Shown: one piece after another, positions 42,481 to 51,988 of the stretch
Numbering within the stretch: the stretch's first letter is position 1
How the letters are laid out: each line of letters starts with the position of its first letter
Assembly (NCBI GenBank): GCA_948144175.1
Contig: CANXME010002501.1
Span: 62,001 to 126,000 of the forward strand
DNA from: Closterium sp. NIES-65
Lineage: Eukaryota > Streptophyta > Zygnematophyceae > Desmidiales > Closteriaceae
DNA: 64,000 nucleotides
Direction of reading: 5' to 3'
The notes under the pieces: model-generated
The model's database searches: none
What the model was told of the DNA's origin: nothing
Seen by the model: only the letters and a program-made list of their open reading frames with translations
Made by a program: the position numbers and the translations under genes

Positions 42481-42485
42481 ACTAC

Positions 42486-42723
42486 TGTCGGAAAATATAA
42501 TTTAATATTTTCTATATATAACTGCCTGTAGGATTGGTTACTGTAGTTATAGCGTTTTCCTATTTGGTGGTGCACCTTTCTTGCTTGTTCTCTCATATTT
42601 GTACCCTTGAACCTATAGTGAAACCCCCTTTCTCTCGACTCTTTACTCCTTTTTCAACTTTCTCGAACTCAACTCACTCGATCTAACTAGCCATGGCTCC
42701 TAAGCCTTGCTAGAACTTTAACA
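42486..42723 (+). repeat. 5' LTR of element I (238 bp)
   Basis: Begins tgtcggaaaa and ends actttaaca. It shares blocks with solo LTR H but not with the LTRs of A-G or J. Confidence 0.92.
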
Positions 42724-42800
42724 TGGTATCAGAGCACTAAGGTCCTGACCTGTGGGCCCACCCTACAGCTTCCGCTGCTAATCTCTGTTCGGCACGCCCC

Positions 42801-44147
42801 GTGGCGTGCCCCTCGGCCCCGTCGCCTACCTGCGGCCCCGTCGCCTACCTACGGCCCCGTCGCCTACCTGCGGCCCCAGCCACGTCACCTACCTGCGGCC
42901 TCTGGCCCCTGTCGCCTACCTGCGGCCCCTGGCCCCTGTCGCCTACCTGCGGCCCCGGCCTCGTCGCCTACTTGCGGCCCCGTCACCTACCTACGGCCCC
43001 GTCGCCTACCTGCGGCCCCGGCCACGTCACCTACCTGCGGCCTCTGGCCCCTGTCGCCTACCTGCGGCCCGTGGCCCCTGTCGCCTACCTGCGGCCCCGG
43101 CCTCGTCGCCTACCTACGGCCCCGTCGCCTACCTGCGGCCCCGTCGCCTACCTGCGGCCCCGTCGCCTACCTACGGCCCCGTCGCCTACCTGCGGCCCCG
43201 GCCCCGTCACCTACCTGCGGCCCCGGCCCCGTCACCTACCTGCGGCCCCGGCCCCGTCGCCACCTGCGGCCCCGCCACCTGAGGCCCCGTCGCCCACTTG
43301 CGGCCCCGACCCCGCCTCGGCCATGCCCCGTCGCCAGCCGCGGCACACCGGGGGCACGTGCACCGCCCCCCCCCCCTTTTCCCGTCACCCGTCGCGGCTC
43401 TTTCGGGGGCCGCTGGAATGGGGGGGCAGGCGTCGCCCCCTCTGCCGCCTGCTTTGGCGCCCGGGGAGGCCGTGCGTCGGCCCCCCCCCCCCCCCCCACT
43501 CTCCTCCTCCTTTTGTTCCCACTACTGCAGCTACCGGCCTCGTCGCCTACTTGCGGCCCCGTCACCTACCTACGGCCCCGTCGCCTACCTGCGGCCCCGG
43601 CCACGTCATCTACCTGCGGCCTCTGGCCCCTGTCGCCTACCTGCGGCCCCTGGCCCCTGTCGCCTACCTGCGGCCCCGGCCTCGTCGCCTACCTACGGCC
43701 CCGTCGCCTACGTGCGGCCCCGTCGCCTACCTGCGGCCTCGTCGCCTACCTGCGGCCCCGTCGCCTACCTACGGCCCCGTCGCCTACCTGCGGCCCCGGC
43801 CCCGTCACCTACCTGCGGCCCCGGCCCCGTCGCCACCTGCGACCTCGCCACCTGAGGCCCCGTCGCCCACTTGCGGCCCCGCCCACTTGCGGCCCCGACC
43901 CCGCCCCGGCCATGCCCCATCGCCAGCCGCGGCACACCGGGGGCACATGCACCGCCCCCCCCCCCTTTTCTCGTCACCCGTCGCGGCTCTTTCGGGGGCC
44001 GCTGGAATGGGGGGGCAGGCGTCGCCCCCTCTGCCGCCTGCTTTGGCGCCCGGGGAGGCCGTGCGTCGGCCCCCCCCCCCCCCCCCCCCCCCTCTCCTCC
44101 TCCTTTTGTTCCCACTGCTGCAGCTACCGCTGGGGGGGAGGTTGTGA
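42801..44147 (+). repeat. Tandem repeats of element I, with a 448-codon open frame
   Basis: Dozens of units close to 'gtcgcctacctgcggcccc' (19-20 bp), arranged in a larger duplication of about 595 bp (about 42,945-43,535 and 43,540-44,115). Each ends in the block ggggggcaggcgtcgcccc...gtgcgtcggcc, a long C-run and cctccttttgttcccact. One frame is open for 448 codons (repeats of PTCGPVAYLRPRRLP). The other frames are also largely open, so this is probably composition, not a gene. Confidence 0.8.
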
Positions 44148-44427
44148 GGGTGTGGGGGAGCCCGGGGAGTGGCACTGGGGTGGCGGGTGTGAGACCACCC
44201 AGCAGCCGTCCCTCCACCTCTCCTCTCTTCCCCCCTCTGCTGCTCCTGCAGCAGTGTGTGGGGGAGGGGGAAGGGGAGGGGGAGGGGGAGGGTGGGAGGG
44301 TGTGAGGGTGTGGGGGAGCCAGGGGAGTGGTATTATTAAAACACTTTTCTCCTCCTGCACAATCGTGATGTACCCCTTCAGAGGGCGCTAACTGCATACT
44401 CATCTCCTACAGCCAGTTATGGGGGCG

Positions 44428-44665
44428 TGTCGGAAAATATAATTCAATATTTTCTATATATAACTGCCTGTAGGATTGGTTACTGTAGTTATAGCGTTTT
44501 CCTATTTGGTGGTGCACCTTTCTTGCTTGTTCTCTCATATTTGTACCCTTGAACCTATAGTGAAACCCCCTTTCTCTCGACTCTTTACTCCTTTTTCAAC
44601 TTTCTCGAACTCAACTCACTCGATCTAACTAGCCATGGCTCCTAAGCCTTGCTAGAACTTTAACA
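44428..44665 (+). repeat. 3' LTR of element I (238 bp)
   Basis: Same as 42,486-42,723 except one base near the start (aattcaat versus aatttaat). Followed by actac. 44,148-44,427 is C/G-rich 3' interior with (ggggag)n. Confidence 0.92.
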
Positions 44666-44670
44666 ACTAC

Positions 44671-44890
44671 GCACAGCAAGACGGACAGCAGCATCGCGTG
44701 TAGCCCACTGGGAGCAAACAGTGCTGTCAGCATCGGCAGTAGGGGCAGGAGAGGCGCCAGACGTGAGATCAAACAGTGAAAGACCGTCTTTCCTATCGCA
44801 CTGCAGGAAAAGCTGCAGATCATCGACCCAGACATCAAAGTCGACAGCCCGACCCTCAGCATCAAAGGTGAGAACGCTAGGGGTAGCCAT
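44671..44890 (-). pseudogene. gag: Copia B gag N-terminus
   Basis: Starts MATPSVLTFDAEGRA at 44,890 and runs 73 codons to AVRLAVR, where element I interrupts at actac. It is 90% or more similar by eye to the E gag start. The start is fixed by the shared MATPxVL and by the leader upstream. Confidence 0.88.
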
Positions 44891-45852
44891 GACAGCAGCG
44901 GTAGCAGGCTAGTAGCAGTAGCAGCAGGCGCGGCTCGACGGTGCTCTTACCAGGGCGGGTGGGTAGGGGCCCGCAAGTGGTGGGGCAGGGCCGAGGCGCG
45001 TCGGCAGGGACAGGGCCGCGACGGCGGCGGCGGCTCCTGCTGTCGGCGGCGGAGGCGGTTGCGGCCCTGGCAGCGGCGGTGGCGGCGGTCACGTCAGCGG
45101 CGATTGTGGCGGCTGCGGCCCCGGCAGTGGCGGCGGCGGCTGTCACGGCAACGGCGGCGGCGGCTGCTGCTGTCGGCGGCGGCGGCTGCTGCTGTCGGCG
45201 GCCGCCGCTGCTGTCGGCGGCGGGTGCTGCTGTCGGCTGCTGCTGTCGGCGGCGGCGGCTGCTACTGGCGGCAGCTGCTGCTGTTCGCGGAGGAGCCGAG
45301 AAGGGGCCGGTAAGGGCGGCTAAGGGGCCACGAAGGGCCGTGAAGGGGCTGCAAAGGGTGGCGACGGGGCCGAGACGGGACCGAGAGGGGCCGTGAAGGG
45401 CGGCGACGGGGCCGAGACGGGGTCGTGAGGGGCTGCGAAGGGCGGCAACGAGGCCGAGAAGGGGCCGTGAGGGGGCGGAAAGGGCGGCGACCGGGCTGAG
45501 AAGGGGCCGCGAGGGGCCTCGAAGGGCGGCAACGGGGCTGAGAAGGGCGGCGACGAGGCCGCGAAGGGCGGCGATGGGGCCGCGAAGGGGCCGCGAGGGG
45601 CCACGAAGGGGCCGCGAGGGGCCTGAAGGGGCCGCGAAGGGCCGTGAGAGGGGCCGTGAGGGGCCGTGAGAGGGGCCGCTACGGGGCCGTAAGAGAGCGC
45701 GACGGGCCGCTAAGGCAGGGGACGCGATGGGAGGGCAGGCACACGGGGCGCGACTTGGGCAGGAGCGAAGCGCGCTTCGGGCAGGAAAAAAAAACATCAA
45801 TTTTCCGGTGGGCCCTAGGAAACGTTCCCACTAGGGAACCTGCTCTATACCA
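44891..45852 (-). promoter_or_regulatory. PBS and GC-rich leader of element B
   Basis: Minus strand: PBS tggtatagagc (45,842-45,852), GTTCCC/GGGAAC hairpin (45,824-45,839), GGGCCCACC (45,807-45,815), T-run with cctgcccg (45,780-45,796). Then 'ggggccgcgaagggcggcgac'-type repeats (45,300-45,720) and a (gcggcggcggctgctgctgtc)n block (45,010-45,290). No gene is seen. Confidence 0.8.
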
Positions 45853-45978
45853 TGTGAAAGAATGAGGAATGAATGCACTAGGAAACAGGTGGGTACAAGT
45901 AGGAAAACCTAAAAGTGTTGTACCCCATATTGTCTACCCCACTACAGCCTACACAGACTATAGCATATATGTTTGACA
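45853..45978 (-). repeat. 5' LTR of copia B (126 bp)
   Basis: Matches 5,183-5,308 with 2 differences. It is followed by catag (45,979-45,983), the right target duplication in element A gag. Confidence 0.93.
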
Positions 45979-46946
45979 CATAGTGCTGCTTCAGAGATCT
46001 TCCCGTGAGCTCGGAGTATGGCGCGAGTGGAGCGCCAATGAGGACCAAGACCGCCGATGACGACTGTGACGAAGGCGTCTTCTGATATCGACCCTCCGCA
46101 TCGAATGAGTTTGTCGCGCAATTCGCGACAACGGCTGATATACGCCATCCCCTTTTCGCCCGGTTTCATTTCCACTGTTGTCGGTTGTGCCATTAACCGA
46201 CTCTGATTAACGCTGTCTGTTGCTTGATACAGGTTCTTCAGGTGGTTGTACGCGAGCTCGGCGGAGTTCCCGTATCGTCTGTAAGACCGAATGTTCTGCT
46301 GCTGGTTCGATGTGACGTTGCGCAGTAGGATTGTATACGCCATCATGGATTGATATGTATACTGCTGCTTGTCGTATTGTGTCCCGTGTATTGGGTATGG
46401 CAGGGACCCGTCGAAGAAGCCAAGAATCTGCGCGCCTTCCATCATCAGCTCAAATTCAAATGACCAGGTAAAGAAGTCCTTTCCATCGAACGGTCTTGAC
46501 GTCTGCAGTTTTAAGACGTGTGCAAACTGTGATTGAACTTGAAGTGCATCTAATGTCTTCTCTTGCTCAGATGAAGGCTGCTGGCGCGGCATGAAGCTGA
46601 CGGAACCGCGCTGAGGTTCGTACGGGGCGAAGGTAGGTTTTTGTTGTTGATTTCCTCGTGCGTAGGATGAACCGTCGAGGCTCATTGGTCTTGCGTTGTT
46701 GTTGTTGCTATTGTTTGACTGCGCAGGTGCCCCTTGCTGGTGTTGTTCGTAGAAGGAGATGAAGGAGAAGAATTTCTCCATCATGTCTGGGTCGAAGGCA
46801 GCGGCTTGATTTGTGGGAGTTTCGGTAGACCCAGCTGCCGGCCTTGTTGCTGTGACTTCCTCTGTCTTTAGACCACAGGCAGGAGGTGGAGTAGGAGTAG
46901 TACCGGGAGAGCCGTTAGAGGAGCTTCTCTCCTTCTGCGTTGCCAT
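45979..46946 (-). pseudogene. gag: Copia A gag (interrupted by B)
   Basis: Minus-strand UBN2-type copia gag. Likely start MATQKERSSSN at 46,946 (the frame is open to an ATG at 47,003). It has FDGKDFFTWSFEFELMM, AYNHLKNLYQATDSVNQSRLM, MKPGEKGMAYISRCRELRDKLI and VVIGGLGPHWRSTRAIL. It breaks off at GKISEAAL by B's insertion. The remaining gag continues in frame at 5,177 going down (CAEIHAEQQDMDLQEE). The gag itself looks intact, unlike A's pol. Confidence 0.88.
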
Positions 46947-46995
46947 ACCTTGTGATGTTGTAGGTGTCTTGATTGTAGTTGAATTTGTCCTGATA

Positions 46996-47452
46996 GCTCT
47001 CATACCATGTTGGGCTGAGGAAAGCCCTTAGGATCTTTGCAGGACTAAATTCTGAGTAGGACAATGTAATAGCGGAAGCGTTTAATGAGAAGTTTGTGAA
47101 CCACCTTGCGCTGGTATGTGAGGGCAAAGTAGATTGATTAAAATAAAGAGACACAAGCTTTTATAAGAGTACAAGGGAATATGAAGGGTTATAACTAATA
47201 ATTGTTTTGCTGTTGCTGTTGTGGTTCGATACAGTGACGACTCGGGCAACTGCTCAATAGCGAGTCAGTTGTTTGTCCTTGTTGTCGCGCTGTACTTGTT
47301 AAGTCAGAGGTCACTGACCTTTGACTTTCGCCTAACCTCCAGCAGTTGTTCAACCTCCGAGGGTTGACTCGCTGATGCTTCGATATGTTTCGCTTCGCTT
47401 CTGACTTGGTGTTTCGACACGACAGAGGCGCATAAGTTACTTGTTTCCAACA
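46996..47452 (-). repeat. 5' LTR (47,008-47,452) and PBS of copia A
   Basis: PBS on the minus strand tggtatgagagc (46,996-47,007). LTR of 445 bp, + strand tgttgggctg...tttccaaca, flanked by ctggt (47,453-47,457). Its best partner, 55,815-56,260, has about 25 differences by eye (roughly 6%), the highest divergence of any LTR pair here. Confidence 0.9.
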
Positions 47453-47538
47453 CTGGTAACACTTCCTTCCTGGTTGACGTATGAATTTCCATCTGGCTCC
47501 GCAGCCGTATTGAGCTTTCATTCCTGATCTCCCTGCAG

Positions 47539-48188
47539 CGATGACAAATGCTCAGCTGATGGAGGAGGGCAATCGTGTGATGGGACAAGCGGACCAATCT
47601 GTTCTAAGATCCAAGCAGGTTCTTTCTTGCTTCGAAGACCTTTGTCGAAGGCGATGCATATGTTTATTACCGTACGTGCTTTTTGTGTTTCAGGTAGTTG
47701 AGAACACTATCAACATTGGAGCAGCAACGGCCACGACTTTGAAGGGACAGGTATGGCGCTGAAGATTCTGCCTTGTAAGTGCGGGGTTCTTACTCTTGTG
47801 TGACGCGTGCAGACCGAACAAATGGAACGGATTGTTGATAAGCTTGACAATTTAGAATTCTCCCTTAAGCGGGCAGCCAAGCTTGTGAAGGCATTGGGCC
47901 GACAGGTGAGTCAGATGATGGTGAGTGCTCTCTTTTCCCTAAACCATGCGACCTGCTTAACACAACCACTGAAGCAGATGGCAACAGATAAATGCATCTT
48001 GGCAATGCTGGCGCTTGTTATTCTTGGAGTGATTGCCATCATAATCGTCAAGGTGAGTTGGGCCTTTGCTCCAGTGACTATCCCTGACATCTTCGCCTGA
48101 ACTAACTCTCAACTGGTTGCAGATCGTGGACCCGCATAACAAGAAGCTAAGTGACTTGGGTCCCCAAGCTCCTCCAGCTTCAAACTGA
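47539..48188 (+). CDS. NPSN: Novel plant SNARE (NPSN), C-terminal exons 5-9
   Basis: Exons, all with GT-AG borders: 47,539-47,618; 47,694-47,750; 47,813-47,905; 47,978-48,052; 48,123-48,188 (TGA). They encode the Qb-SNARE helix (MTNAQLMEEGNRVM, VVENTINIGAATATTLKGQ, TEQMERIVDKLDNLEFSLKRA with the central Gln) and a single C-terminal membrane anchor (ILAMLALVILGVIAIIIVK), then a short tail. NPSN proteins are plant Qb-SNAREs; Arabidopsis NPSN11 acts with KNOLLE in cell-plate fusion. Exon 5 starts in phase 1 (completing an Ala codon), fitting the end of exon 4 at 55,812. Its own N-terminal exons are not upstream here but presumably left of the window, across the retrotransposon stack. Confidence 0.9.
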
Positions 48189-48395
48189 ATCTTGTCTTCG
48201 AATGTTATCCAGTGTACAATGTCATCATTAAGCAGAAACATTCACTATATTACAAGCAGCATATGCTCCCATTTCCCGTTTAAGACCCCGTTCCTAGTTG
48301 CAATCCACGATATGCAGTTACAGCACAATTCCTCTCACATCACCCCCATGACGGTACTTCACAAGCAAGAACTCCACGGGAATGATAAGATAGAA

Positions 48396-50501
48396 CTACA
48401 AACCGTAGTAAAGGGTCTCTTGCTGCCCATTCACTATCAGGGTGAAGGTTGCCGCCAGGTGATCACCTGACATGGTAGCTCCCACCAGAGCAGCCATAAA
48501 CTTCTGCAGTCCCAAGACGCCGGCCGTGGTAGCAGCTCCCGCGGGGATTTTCACGTCGACAGTCTTGGAGCAAGTGAACACTCCCTTGATGTTCGATGTG
48601 AAGGGGCATGCTAGGGTGAGAGGGGCAGACTTGTCGGCTCCGACCTGACCCACCAGAGAGACCTTTGAGTTGGTGTTTACGCCCTTGGTGAAGGCCAGGT
48701 GCACCTCGAGAGTAACCTTGGTGTTGCTGCTTGACGGGCAGAGAGAAGGGGCAGAGAGAGGGTGCAGGAAAGAGGGGGGACAGAGAGAGTGGGCAGAGGA
48801 GGTGCAGATAGGGGGTGCAGCAGAGGGGGGGCAGCAGGACACAAGAGGTAAAGCAGGTGAAGGGAAGAGCACAAGCTGAGTTTAGTTTCACGCCTCTGAT
48901 GAGGGCCAGGTGCTCTTCCAGGCTGACCTTGGTGTCGCTATATGGCGGGGGGATAGAGGGGAGGGGCAAAGAGGGGGGGCAGAGAGGGGGGGCAGAGAGA
49001 AGGGGGGGCAGCAGAGGACACAACAAGTAGAGCAAATATAAGTCGATTTGCTTGCTTGTAGTCTTATATTCTCGGAAATTTGTCATTCTAGGTTTCCTCT
49101 CTGACCAGCCTCACCATCCCAAACCCCTCGAATGCAGCCTCTCTGGATTGGCTTTCGCCGTTACCACTCTCATCGCAATAGATGTTCCGAAATTACGAAC
49201 TCACGTGCTGGTGGCGATGCGGATCTTGGCTCCCCCAGCCACGGTCCCCGAGAACATGGCTTGGAATCGGCCGCCTGACATGGATGGCAGCACTGCGAGG
49301 CCTGGCACATGGGAGGGGCGGATGGGCGCATTGGGAGAGTCACAACGGGAAAAGGCGGAATGGGGGGGGGATGCACGAGGAGGGGTGCATCAGGGGGATT
49401 GCAATGGGAAGGGTGCAATTCACAGAGTCCGCCGCAACGCAGTATAACTTGTTCTGTCACGAGTAATCATAACGAATGGATGGAAGAAGAACACAATCTG
49501 CTTTGCCGGATTCATAACTAGAGCGTCCGTACCAGTATCGAGAGATCCGATCTTCGCTAGCGATCCTGACGCGGTAATCGCGTTGCCGTTCACATCCGCG
49601 TGCGACACTTCGGCCCCGACACCAATCAAGGCGCTTCCTAGAGCAATGGCCCCCCAGTCGAGACTCCTAGTCAGGTCCCATACACCCGGAGCCACCAGTT
49701 TCCATTGACTGGCGTCCGACGCCAGAGACGTGCCATCGAGTAAGACGTCCGTTGGCGGTTCGACGGTTCCCGCCATGACCACCCGGAGAACCACCGGGAA
49801 TAGGCCCGTGCTGGGGTGATGGGAGCGCGAGGAGCGGGCGGGGAGAGGGAGGAAGGGGGGAGTATGAATAACACGGAGGTTTCAGAAGTCAGCAGAAACG
49901 GCGGTTTATCAGCCGGCTGGGTTGGAGAATCTTCGTGATATGGAGGAATGAAGGAATGCGACGGCACGGGGAGACTTTTGGAAGGCCGGACTTACTCGGC
50001 AGGCATACGCACGATCACGGTCCCCTGCGATTCGTATGACGACACCACCAGAGCACTGTAGAATGCTGCAAAGATATGGAGTGGGAACGGGAGAACGAGG
50101 GGTTAGCCGCTGAGACCGCTCTAGTCTCAGAATGGTAACACAAACTGAGCGTGACGCTGGGTCAAAGCGGTGACGCGTATGGACTTACATGATTTCGAAG
50201 AGGTTGCTGGAACGAATTTCTTGATATCCGCGTCCGCGACCTCGAACGCCGCTGAAGTCATGGTGACAGGCGCCGCGCAGAGGAGAAGCACGAGTCCTGC
50301 GGCGAAAATCAAGTGTATCGTGTATGATTTTTTGTTTTCAGCGTAAATCGATGTAAAATACAACCGCAGAGGCTTCGATTTCTTTCAAAGATGAGGGTAG
50401 CTGTAATGAACGGGCCATCTGAATTTTGCGCCTTGAAGATTCTTACCAGGAAGGCACATAAGGCAGGATACGAGCCAATGCGGAATTGCGAGGCGGGCCA
50501 T
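48396..50501 (-). CDS. Secreted protein of unrecognised family, six exons (paralogue 1)
   Basis: Model, minus strand: 50,501-50,447; 50,296-50,189; 50,065-49,996; 49,810-49,461; 49,301-49,205; 48,726-48,396; 1,011 nt, 336 aa. All introns are GT-AG; the donor of exon 4 is the least certain. Start MARLAIPHWLVSC gives a signal peptide (hydrophobic stretch through LVLLLCAAPV), so export is expected. Motifs shared with the + strand paralogue: FYSA (exon 3), VAPGVWDL (exon 4), GGRFQA (exon 5), and in exon 6 a Cys-F..F-Cys segment and the end TFTLIVNG...ETLYYGL. Intron phases 1-1-2-1-2 are the same as in the paralogue. Function unknown; no enzyme motif is seen. Confidence 0.8.
48892..48937 (-). pseudogene. 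Relic duplicated exon start in intron 5 of paralogue 1
   Basis: Encodes DTKVSLEEHLALIRG, a diverged copy of NTKVTLEVHLAFTKG at the start of exon 6, 211 bp further downstream. The pyrimidine-rich acceptor region is also duplicated. Splicing it in before exon 6 would shift the frame (46 nt, ends phase 0), so it is probably a dead or alternative acceptor. Confidence 0.65.
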
Positions 50502-51988
50502 GACGACACGTTTGAGTGAAATGCCGTGAACGGACAATGGAGGTAGAAAGAATTAGCAGAAGAAGCTCGGTCTGGTCTGGAAGAAAACTGGGTAGGAGCG
50601 AGAATGAGCACAAGTGCAAGCGGGATTGCTGCTCGAGAGGTGAAAAGCACGATGTGAACTGATGAATGTTGTGAAGTATGTTGAGTTATGTACTGTGTGG
50701 AGTCGTCTGCTTGGGAAGAAGGATGGGGTAGAGGCGGATAAGCTTGGCTGAGGAATTTACGGAGGCTTACAGGGGATTAATATGCGTTGCAGAGAGATAA
50801 CAATGGATAGAGGTGGGCGGAGGAAGGAATGGATCGGGTGGGGCGATGGGATTGGAGGTTAGAATCAGGCACTGCATTATTGGGTGTCCGAAGCGCGCTA
50901 TTTGAAAATCGCATTGGTGTGTTTGGTTGGCAGAAATAAGTTTTTGCTTCCGATGAAGTGATTGGGCGAGCTCATCTTGAAAATCTGCCCGCCCTTGTTG
51001 GGCAGCAATAATGCAGTACCAAATATTTCCATGACACGGGGCAGAAACCTTACGTGCGAAAGTTGACATCCTGAATTACCACCACCCTCTGTGGCACCCC
51101 CACTTGCGAAGGGTTTCGTCAGAAGTCGCTGACTCGTTCAGACACCAACGAAAAACCCGTTTCAGCGACACAAACCCAATAAACGGCTCCCTTTCAACCA
51201 TCCTCCTTCACGGTCAGCCCCGTTCATTTTAGGATTCAGTGAACCGCGACCAGCAACAGCCCGCAGCTGACGGAGTCTGACGGCTCTGTCAGATGAGGAA
51301 CGGAATTATTGGTGTGCTGATTTCCGTCAGCTTTTATTGTTCTTCCTCCTCCCCTCTCCCCATCGCCTTCAAACGGTCACAACCAGCCAGCCACACGGTA
51401 AAGCTCAAAACAGTTTTCCACCGTGTGAAACCGTCCTGCGCCATGAAGCACCCCTTCGCCTCATACATCTCAACCAGCCAGCCAGTCAATCAGTTTCCCA
51501 GTTTTCTTCCTAGCTTTCACCATTCAGGAACGCGTACATAGCTCAGCCTATTTCCTGCCAACTAGGTTCCATCGGCGCAGCTGAGACGCGAACGTCTCTT
51601 GCTTCGTTCCGTGAATAACGGAACGCATGAAGCCTCTATTATTTCACTTCTCCAATGGAACGCGGACGTTTGCATTATCGCTGGACCCCTGGCCAAATGG
51701 TTGACGGACCGACAATGACGGTCCGGGTTTCGCGCTTACCTCACACAAAGCAGCTGAGCGCTGCGTGTTCACTTCCACCCTTGGACGCAAGCCTTCTCAT
51801 CCGTAAATCGTTTATTACCACCATCAGAGCCACATCCTTTTCTCATCAACAGCCTTTCTCTTCCCTAAACATTCCTTTCAAAGAGCTCCTTCTTCTCTTA
51901 AGACCGCAAACACTGTTGCAACCGCGAGTTCCTTTCACATCAGTGGTATCGTTTAGGGCTTCTCAGCGACACAACAGAAACACCCGCA
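50502..51988. other. Divergent promoter region between the two secreted-protein genes
   Basis: About 1.49 kb between the two start codons. No ORF, repeat or transposon similarity is convincing. Open frames such as 51,293-51,541 and 51,655-52,179 have no recognisable features and are taken as chance. No clear TATA box was found on either side. It should hold both promoters and 5' untranslated regions. Confidence 0.6.

Larger units (their letters stand above)
42486..44665 (+). mobile_element. Non-autonomous LTR element I (no gag or pol)
   Basis: 238-bp LTRs at 42,486-42,723 and 44,428-44,665, differing at one position by eye, with actac duplications (42,481-42,485; 44,666-44,670). PBS tggtatcagagc at 42,724-42,735 and a polypurine tract (tatgggggcg) at 44,418-44,427 fix the orientation as +. 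The 1.7-kb interior has GGGCCCACC (42,754-42,762) then GC-rich tandem repeats. No gag, protease, integrase or RT similarity is seen. It resembles TRIM/LARD-class elements and must be moved in trans. Confidence 0.92.
5183..45978 (-). mobile_element. Ty1/copia element B, copy 1, with C, D and I nested inside
   Basis: Minus-strand copia bounded by 126-bp LTRs at 5,183-5,308 and 45,853-45,978, with catag target duplications. Its own sequence is 5,183-9,840, 17,024-17,862, 41,921-42,485 and 44,671-45,978. Everything else between these is later insertions: copia C, gypsy D with its own guests, and non-autonomous I. Order on the minus strand is 5' LTR, PBS, GC-rich leader, gag, protease, integrase, (EPGGA)n linker, RT, RNase H, 3' LTR. 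The two LTRs differ at 2 of 126 positions by eye. Confidence 0.92.
2890..47452 (-). mobile_element. Ty1/copia element A, copy 1 (host of the nested stack)
   Basis: This is an old copia element on the minus strand. In this copy it consists of 2,890-5,182 (integrase, protease, gag C-terminus) and 45,984-47,452 (gag, PBS, 5' LTR). The two halves join in frame once element B and one catag copy are removed. Its RT, RNase H and 3' LTR lie left of the window, beyond J, and are represented by copy 2 at 55,815-58,207. The 5' LTR is flanked by ctggt, matching the ctggt left of the 3' LTR in copy 2. A sits in intron 4 of an NPSN gene. Confidence 0.88.

Noticed and set aside
42801..43500. CRISPR-like regular repeats
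   Set aside because: Units are contiguous or degenerate with no unique spacers, in a eukaryotic LTR element.
42801..44147. 448-codon Pro-rich ORF in element I as a real gene
   Set aside because: Tandem-repeat DNA with other frames equally open, no start context or domain; kept as a repeat with a note.
44941..45396. Ala/Arg-rich + strand ORFs at 44.9-45.9 kb
   Set aside because: Composition-driven frames in the GC-rich leader of element B.
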